DNA of 64,000 bases from an uncultured Bacteroidales bacterium (GTDB taxonomy: Bacteria; Bacteroidota; Bacteroidia; Bacteroidales; Paludibacteraceae): positions 31,705 through 95,704 of the forward strand of contig ONPG01000007.1 of the NCBI GenBank assembly GCA_900319645.1. Reading direction: 5' to 3'. This document shows, piece after piece, positions 60,042 to 64,000 of the stretch (positions within the stretch are counted from its first letter, which is position 1; each line of letters opens with the position of its first letter). The translations under genes were made by a program, and so were the position numbers. Under the pieces are notes generated by a model. The model was not told the DNA's origin and made no database searches. It saw only the letters and a program-made list of their open reading frames with translations.

Positions 60042-60914
60042 TTAGCGGCAGGTTGTTTCTGCGCAGAGACGGGCGGCGGCTGTGTCGGGCAGGCAGTCCA
60101 GATGATAGACCTGCACGGTCTGGATGACACGGGAGATGGTGTCGTAGAGCGCATCCATCATATCCGGCAGGATCTTCAGTCCGCTGGAGGAGGAGAGCAT
60201 GTTGGCATAAGCTTGCGGCAGGCGGAGCGGACGGATGGTGTTGGCGGGTGCTTGCGCGAGTTGGATGATCGCCCCTACGGGCACCTCTTCGTTGATGTAG
60301 CAAGGCGTTTTGCCGCTCCACGGCGAGCCATAGACACGCACCTCGCCGGAGTCCAGCAGACGGAGCACGGGGTTGTCGTCGTTGAGCAGCCTGGCGTCGT
60401 CAAAAGCCTGCATCCACATCCGCGCATGAGTCGATTTGCCGGTGCCGGAATGGCCGAGGAACAGATAGCCTTTGCCTTGCCTCATGATGACCGCGGCGTG
60501 CATCATCAGTGTGCGCATACGGGCGGTAGCGAAGGCGTAGAGCAGCATGCAGGCGTTGTCGATGCCGAACCGGCCGGGTCCTCCGCGGAACTGCAAGCGC
60601 GCTTGGTGCCAATCGTCTGACACCAGTATGCGGATACAGACCTCCGAGGTCTTGGTCTCTGACACCCGGAACAGCCAGTTGCTGCCCAGACGGTCCACCT
60701 CGATACGCGGCATGTCGTCGTCCGACGTGTCCGTGTACACATGCGTCCGTTCGCCCGAACAATCAATAGGACCGATGGTCAGGTCGAAGACCGTAGGCTC
60801 CGCCGTTTTTTCGCAAAGGAACGGCCGGTAGTTGTCCATCAGCGCGTCCAGGGGCTCCTCCGACGTGACGGAGAAAAGATGTCCCGCTACGCGATAATAC
60901 CTGCTTTCAGCCAT
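60042..60914 (-). CDS. HPr-kinase-like serine kinase
   Basis: 290 residues. The C-terminal half has the HPr kinase/phosphorylase fold: LMMHAAVIMRQGKGYLFLGH, P-loop GHSGTGKST (154-162), Asp pair LLNDDNP and GSPWSGKTP. The N-terminal half is not HPrK-like. This variant accompanies PqqD-like and nucleotidyltransferase genes, including in some lasso-peptide clusters where it phosphorylates the precursor's C-terminal Ser; the present substrate is unknown. Its start overlaps the PqqD-like gene by 28 bp. The stop (TAA) lies at the edge of a GGTAGGTTGTTTAGC repeat. Confidence 0.85.
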   Translation of the reverse strand: MAESRYYRVAGHLFSVTSEEPLDALMDNYRPFLCEKTAEPTVFDLTIGPIDCSGERTHVYTDTSDDDMPRIEVDRLGSNWLFRVSETKTSEVCIRILVSDDWHQARLQFRGGPGRFGIDNACMLLYAFATARMRTLMMHAAVIMRQGKGYLFLGHSGTGKSTHARMWMQAFDDARLLNDDNPVLRLLDSGEVRVYGSPWSGKTPCYINEEVPVGAIIQLAQAPANTIRPLRLPQAYANMLSSSSGLKILPDMMDALYDTISRVIQTVQVYHLDCLPDTAAARLCAETTCR

Positions 60915-61156
60915 GCTTGTAGGGTTTTGCCGGCGTCCTGCAACGCCTGTGATTCGCTGACCTCGTATTCGCTGCAGAGCAACTGCGCCAAACGGGCGGC
61001 GTCAAACTCGCTGCCATCCGACACCTGCTGCCAAAGATAAGCCGCCGTGTCGTTCATCGTGATCATTTTGTTGAAATTAACTTGTTCCACTCCTTCGCCT
61101 ACAAGGATGAACTCATCGCCCAACGGGCGCAGTTTGAAACCGGAGATGATATGCAT
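60887..61156 (-). CDS. PqqD-like peptide-recognition protein
   Basis: 89 residues from the ATG at 61154-61156. The pattern FKLRPLGDEFILVGEG, then VNFNKMITMNDTAAYLWQQV and FDAARLAQLLCSEYEV is the PqqD/RRE winged-helix fold that holds leader peptides of ribosomal peptides. A longer frame from 61210 reads through the repeat 61159-61234 and is rejected. Overlaps the kinase by 28 bp. A Ser/His peptidase lies upstream in the same run. Leader binding is inferred. Confidence 0.83.
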   Translation of the reverse strand: MHIISGFKLRPLGDEFILVGEGVEQVNFNKMITMNDTAAYLWQQVSDGSEFDAARLAQLLCSEYEVSESQALQDAGKTLQAWLKAGIIA

Positions 61157-61158
61157 GA

Positions 61159-61234
61159 TAATTGATAATTGATAATTCTTAGCCCTAACGGGCACGATTA
61201 TTTTCGACAAGCGAAAATCTTGATAATTGATAAT
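61159..61234. repeat. REP-like double-hairpin repeat, copy 2
   Basis: Reverse complement of 827-901 with few differences (GTTAGGGC for GTAAGGGC). It fills the gap between the peptidase and PqqD-like genes and encodes the last 17 residues (YQLSRFSLVENNRAR end) of the former. Confidence 0.88.
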
Positions 61235-61661
61235 GGATAATTCTTAGCCATTTCCTGTAGATTTTCAGCAGGATAGGTCGGAGGGGCAGCATCCGGTGCC
61301 AGAGCCGTCCGCGGGTGAGTCGCTTGCGTCTTCCGCCGGGTGTGCGGATCTCCGTGACCCGTCCGAGCACGTCCGCCCGTGTGCAATGTTCTTCGCCGCA
61401 GAGATTGCCGTCGCCCATGAGTGTCAGTTGTTTTCCGTCGATCGCGATCAGCCTGTGCAGCACATAGCTTCCTCCGATGCGGCAGAGCAGGATGTCGCCC
61501 ACGCGAAGCGTGTCCGCACGGCTCAGCACTACGCTGTCACGGTCGCCTTCGATGAACGGACGCATGCTCACGCCGCTTGGCGTGAAAACGACCTGCTGAC
61601 CCGCTTGCAACAGCCGGGCTATCTCGGGAATCAGTATGTGGTTGGGCACCTTGTGGGACAT
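61185..61661 (-). CDS. S24/S26-like serine peptidase
   Basis: 158 residues from the ATG at 61659-61661. The Ser32 site is in TPSGVSMRPFI and a His69 in SYVLHRLIAIDG; the Lys of LepB is absent, as in SipW-like Ser/His forms. No clear membrane helix, so it is probably cytoplasmic. The recognised protein ends near LLKIYRKWLRI; the last 17 residues are encoded by the REP-like element at 61159-61234. Position between a divergent promoter and the PqqD-like gene suggests precursor processing in the same pathway. Confidence 0.82.
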   Translation of the reverse strand: MSHKVPNHILIPEIARLLQAGQQVVFTPSGVSMRPFIEGDRDSVVLSRADTLRVGDILLCRIGGSYVLHRLIAIDGKQLTLMGDGNLCGEEHCTRADVLGRVTEIRTPGGRRKRLTRGRLWHRMLPLRPILLKIYRKWLRIIHYQLSRFSLVENNRAR

Positions 61662-61679
61662 TGCAGCACAATTATGGTG

Positions 61680-61710
61680 CAAAATTAAAGATTTTTTTGC
61701 ACATATGCAA
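61680..61710 (-). promoter_or_regulatory. Promoter of the peptidase-PqqD-kinase operon
   Basis: TTGC, 19 bp, TAATTTTG on the minus strand. Its -33 box is in the palindrome TTGCACATATGCAA, interleaved with the plus-strand promoter. Confidence 0.85.
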
Positions 61711-61727
61711 ATTTTTTTGTACTTTTG
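61697..61727 (+). promoter_or_regulatory. Promoter of the nucleotidyltransferase gene
   Basis: TTGC, 19 bp, TACTTTTG, using the other half of TTGCACATATGCAA. The ATG is 10 bp after the -7 box. Confidence 0.83.
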
Positions 61728-61737
61728 TGCCGAAATT

Positions 61738-62868
61738 ATGATTGAAATGCAAAGCGATTACACGATTTATCTTCAATGGGTCCGTGCAGCCTTGTGGGAC
61801 GAGGAGGTGAGCGGACTGCTTCCTGCGGCCGGCGCAGATGTGACGCGTCTCATGGGCGTATGCTGCGCTCAGGGCACCGGACCGCTGGTGTTTACACGTA
61901 TGTTGGCGCACAAAGAGGCGTTTCCAGCCGAGGCTGTTCAGCAGATGAAAATGGTGTGTGCCCAAACCATGCAGCAGCAGATGCGTCTGCAGCATACGCT
62001 CCTCACGGCATGGAAAGCACTCGCCGGTGCCGGCATCCGGGCCGTGCTGCTGAAAGGTGCCGGACTCGCCACGCTCTACCGCGAACCCTATCTGCGCGCA
62101 TGGGGCGACGTCGATCTGTTTGTGGGCAAAGAGCAATACCATGACGCCTGCCGGATCATGCGCGAGACCTTTCCCGAAGCACTATGCCCAAGAGGTGAAC
62201 TAGACCACTGTAAACACTACAACCTCATCGCCGATGGTGTGTCTATTGAGGTGCACTATGTGTCGACAGCACCGGAGCATCCGTGCGATGTGCAACGTTA
62301 TTACCGTATCGAGCGCGAAGGAATGAACAGCGCAAGGGTGGGGCACGTCACTATTGGCGGCGTGGAGATGGCGGTGCCCGAAACGACATTCAATAGTTTC
62401 TATGTTTTTCTTCACTCATGGGAACATATGCTCCTTAAAGGAGCTTGTCTAAAACAATTCTGCGACATGACGCTGTTGCTCCACCGCTATGCCGGAGCTA
62501 TCGACCGTCAGCGGCTCGGACGCTATCTGAGGCGGATGCGGCTTACGGATGTGTGGCAGTTGTATATGTATGTGCTGGTGAACCATCTCGGTCTGGCTCA
62601 GGCTGAGGCTCCGTTCTACTCCGCCTCCTGCGCCGCCCGTGCGGAGCGGATGCTGATCGATTTGCTGGAGGGTAGGATGGTTAAACCCAAGAATGAGGGG
62701 CAGGCTCCGACCAACCGCATTGCCCGCAAACTGTTCACGATGCGCCAACGCATGCGCAACGTCCACCGTATAGCCCGCTATAGTCCCTCTTTTGCCCGCC
62801 ACATGAAGATTGGGATTTGGCTTCACGGAGCATCCAGATTCTTCGCCCGCGACCGAAAGTGGGAATGA
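61738..62868 (+). CDS. Nucleotidyltransferase-family protein (NTP_transf_5 type)
   Basis: 376 residues. LKGAGLATLYREPYLRAWGDVDLFV (Asp124 and Asp126) is the nucleotidyltransferase-fold signature of this family, preceded by a helical N-terminal domain (1-95) and followed by a long helical region (HSWEHMLLKGACLKQFCDMTLLLHR, then RMRNVHRIARYSP). In Firmicutes lasso-peptide clusters related proteins accompany HPrK-like kinases. The ATG at 61738 follows the -7 box closely. It is transcribed divergently from the peptidase and belongs to the same locus by context. Confidence 0.82.
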   Translation: MIEMQSDYTIYLQWVRAALWDEEVSGLLPAAGADVTRLMGVCCAQGTGPLVFTRMLAHKEAFPAEAVQQMKMVCAQTMQQQMRLQHTLLTAWKALAGAGIRAVLLKGAGLATLYREPYLRAWGDVDLFVGKEQYHDACRIMRETFPEALCPRGELDHCKHYNLIADGVSIEVHYVSTAPEHPCDVQRYYRIEREGMNSARVGHVTIGGVEMAVPETTFNSFYVFLHSWEHMLLKGACLKQFCDMTLLLHRYAGAIDRQRLGRYLRRMRLTDVWQLYMYVLVNHLGLAQAEAPFYSASCAARAERMLIDLLEGRMVKPKNEGQAPTNRIARKLFTMRQRMRNVHRIARYSPSFARHMKIGIWLHGASRFFARDRKWE

Positions 62869-63103
62869 CCGTTTTTTTGACGTCTCGCGCGCTCGCGTAC
62901 GCGTATTTATAAATAGGTGTAGGAGACAAAAAGAGGGCAAAAAAGAAAAAAATAAAGATTTTTTGCATTTTTTTGCGAAAATATTTTGTCATATCAAAAA
63001 AAAGCAGTACCTTTGCACTCGCTTTCGTTCGGACGGATTACAGATGCGTTACTCAGCGGGGTAAAAATCGTAAATCGTAAATCGTCAAATCGTAAATGCT
63101 TTT
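62869..63103. other. Gap before the tRNA cluster
   Basis: Holds the promoter at 62985-63015 and the tandem AAATCGTAAATCGTCAAATCG units (63062-63098) just before the first tRNA gene. No gene is seen. Confidence 0.7.
62985..63015 (+). promoter_or_regulatory. Promoter of the tRNA cluster
   Basis: TTTG, 19 bp, TACCTTTG. The only one of the 17 with TTTG in the -33 box. Confidence 0.8.
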
Positions 63104-63176
63104 GCCTCTATAGCTCAGTTGGTAGAGCACTAGATTTGTAATCCAGCGGTCGTTGGTTCGAGTCCGACTAGAGGCT
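63104..63176 (+). tRNA. tRNA-Thr (anticodon TGT)
   Basis: Acceptor GCCTCTA...TAGAGGC pairs fully. The anticodon stem CTAGA-TTTGTAA-TCCAG carries TGT, and GGTTCGAGTCC is the T arm. No encoded CCA. Confidence 0.95.
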
Positions 63177-63220
63177 CGGCTCTCAGGTTGAAGAACCGTA
63201 AAAGTGATCTTTAAAAAAAT

Positions 63221-63303
63221 GGGTGTGTTCCAGAGTGGCCAAATGGGGCAGACTGTAAATCTGCTGCTTTTCAGCTTCGGTGGTTCGAATCCATCCGCAC
63301 CCA
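63221..63303 (+). tRNA. tRNA-Tyr (anticodon GTA)
   Basis: Acceptor GGGTGTG...CGCACCC. GCAGA-CTGTAAA-TCTGC carries GTA, followed by a long variable arm typical of class II tRNA-Tyr. 83 nt. Confidence 0.95.
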
Positions 63304-63331
63304 CACACGCGTTCTGCAAGGACGCTAACAC

Positions 63332-63404
63332 GCGAAAGTAGCTCAGTCGATAGAGCACTAGCCTTCCAAGCTGGGGGTCGCGGGTTTGAGTCCCGTCTTT
63401 CGCT
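63332..63404 (+). tRNA. tRNA-Gly (anticodon TCC)
   Basis: Acceptor GCGAAAG...CTTTCGC. CTAGC-CTTCCAA-GCTGG carries TCC. 73 nt. Confidence 0.95.
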
Positions 63405-63414
63405 CCAAATTATT

Positions 63415-63486
<72 letters not shown>

Positions 63487-63510
63487 CCAGGCGCAGTAGC
63501 GCTGAAAATA

Positions 63511-63550
63511 AAAAGGCAGGTCAACGGTCGTACATTGACCGGCCTTTTTT
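63511..63550 (+). terminator. Terminator between the tRNA cluster and tuf
   Basis: AAGGCAGGTCAA...TTGACCGGCC pairs with one bulge and runs into TTTTTT. Tuf may depend on readthrough or on a promoter I could not identify in 63551-63613. Confidence 0.7.
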
Positions 63551-63613
63551 AAGTTAAAACGACACTATTAAACAAATTTTGTTTATTAACGTTAATAAAA
63601 TTAAAGAATTACT

Positions 63614-64000
63614 ATGGCAAAAGAAAAATTTGACCGTTCGAAACCGCACGTTAACATCGGTACCATCGGTCACGTTGACCACGGAAAAACGACTCTGACC
63701 GCAGCTATCACCACTGTGCTGGCTAAGAAAGGTCTTTCGGAGCAGCGTTCGTTCGACTCTATCGATAACGCTCCCGAGGAGAAAGAGCGTGGTATCACAA
63801 TCAACACCGCTCACGTAGAGTATCAAACAGCTAACCGTCACTACGCTCACGTAGACTGCCCGGGCCACGCTGACTATGTAAAGAACATGGTTACCGGTGC
63901 CGCTCAGATGGATGGTGCAATCATCGTAGTTGCTGCAACTGATGGTCCTATGCCTCAGACCCGCGAGCACATCCTGTTGGCTCGCCAAGTAAACGTACCG
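63614..64000 (+). CDS. tuf: Elongation factor Tu (3' end outside window)
   Basis: First 129 residues, [20 protein letters not shown] onward. G1 GHVDHGKTT, the switch I box [14 protein letters not shown]3 [20 protein letters not shown] are complete, then the window ends before NKxD. Delivers aminoacyl-tRNA to the ribosome. The Thr-Tyr-Gly-Thr-tuf order is an old conserved arrangement seen across several phyla, which supports the reading of the tRNA genes. Confidence 0.98.
   Translation, partial: MAKEKFDRSKPHVNIGTIGHVDHGKTTLTAAITTVLAKKGLSEQRSFDSIDNAPEEKERGITINTAHVEYQTANRHYAHVDCPGHADYVKNMVTGAAQMDGAIIVVAATDGPMPQTREHILLARQVNVP

Noticed and set aside
59934-60620. Long plus-strand frame opposite the HPr-kinase-like gene
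   Set aside because: It is the antisense shadow of the kinase and of repeats; no family pattern.

Overview
The window looks like the chromosome of a gut- or rumen-type member of the order Bacteroidales. The reasons are the promoter type (a TTGC box, 19 bp, then TAnnTTTG, recognised at 17 places), the BspA-type leucine-rich-repeat proteins and large M6 metalloproteases, and gene neighbourhoods typical of the order: dapB-lepB-wbqC, dut-TPR-DUF4292-envC, pyrH-frr-rsgA, and a Thr-Tyr-Gly-Thr tRNA cluster leading into tuf. A placement near Paludibacteraceae is only a guess.

Layout. 1-26.6 kb is all minus strand: a POT peptide transporter (cut by the window edge), ilvE, wbqC-like, lepB, dapB, a secreted leucine-rich-repeat protein, a RelE/ParE-type toxin-antitoxin pair, a pectinesterase, a U32 peptidase, an rRNA/tRNA-modification and envelope operon (trmH-like, rimM, a cysteine-rich lipoprotein, FKBP, envC-like, DUF4292, TPR, dut), a lipid kinase and two tandem M6 metalloproteases. 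27.2-29.0 kb is plus strand (tsaD, exosortase-like). 29.1-44.5 kb is minus strand (rsgA, frr, pyrH, gamma-carbonic-anhydrase-like, tpiA, a secreted unknown, a DoxX/BT_3928-like protein, DUF1599, hisS, waaA, fRMsr, an EF-G paralogue, a secreted nuclease). 45.3-59.5 kb is plus strand (uvrA, an antiporter, two deoxynucleoside kinases, a tyrosine recombinase, a candidate small RNA, two leucine-rich-repeat proteins, a 43-residue peptide, a retropepsin-like protease). 60.0-62.9 kb is a compact HPr-kinase-like / PqqD-like / S24-S26 peptidase operon with a divergent nucleotidyltransferase. The window ends with four tRNA genes and the start of tuf.

Two signals stand out. First, many families of short low-complexity tandem repeats (7-12 nt units) fill the intergenic gaps and also sit in frame inside conserved housekeeping proteins. 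Examples are IlvE, LepB, DapB, the U32 peptidase, TrmH-like, TsaD, the exosortase, RsgA, HisS, WaaA, fRMsr, UvrA, the antiporter and the recombinase. In several genes the repeat also supplies the stop or start codon. An identical 32-bp heptamer array encodes the same ten residues in IlvE and LepB. Second, the kinase / PqqD / peptidase / nucleotidyltransferase cluster near a short GG-containing peptide resembles the tailoring part of a ribosomal-peptide pathway without a recognisable cyclase.

Six secreted proteins share a C-terminal motif of about 25 residues that is probably a sorting or anchoring signal.
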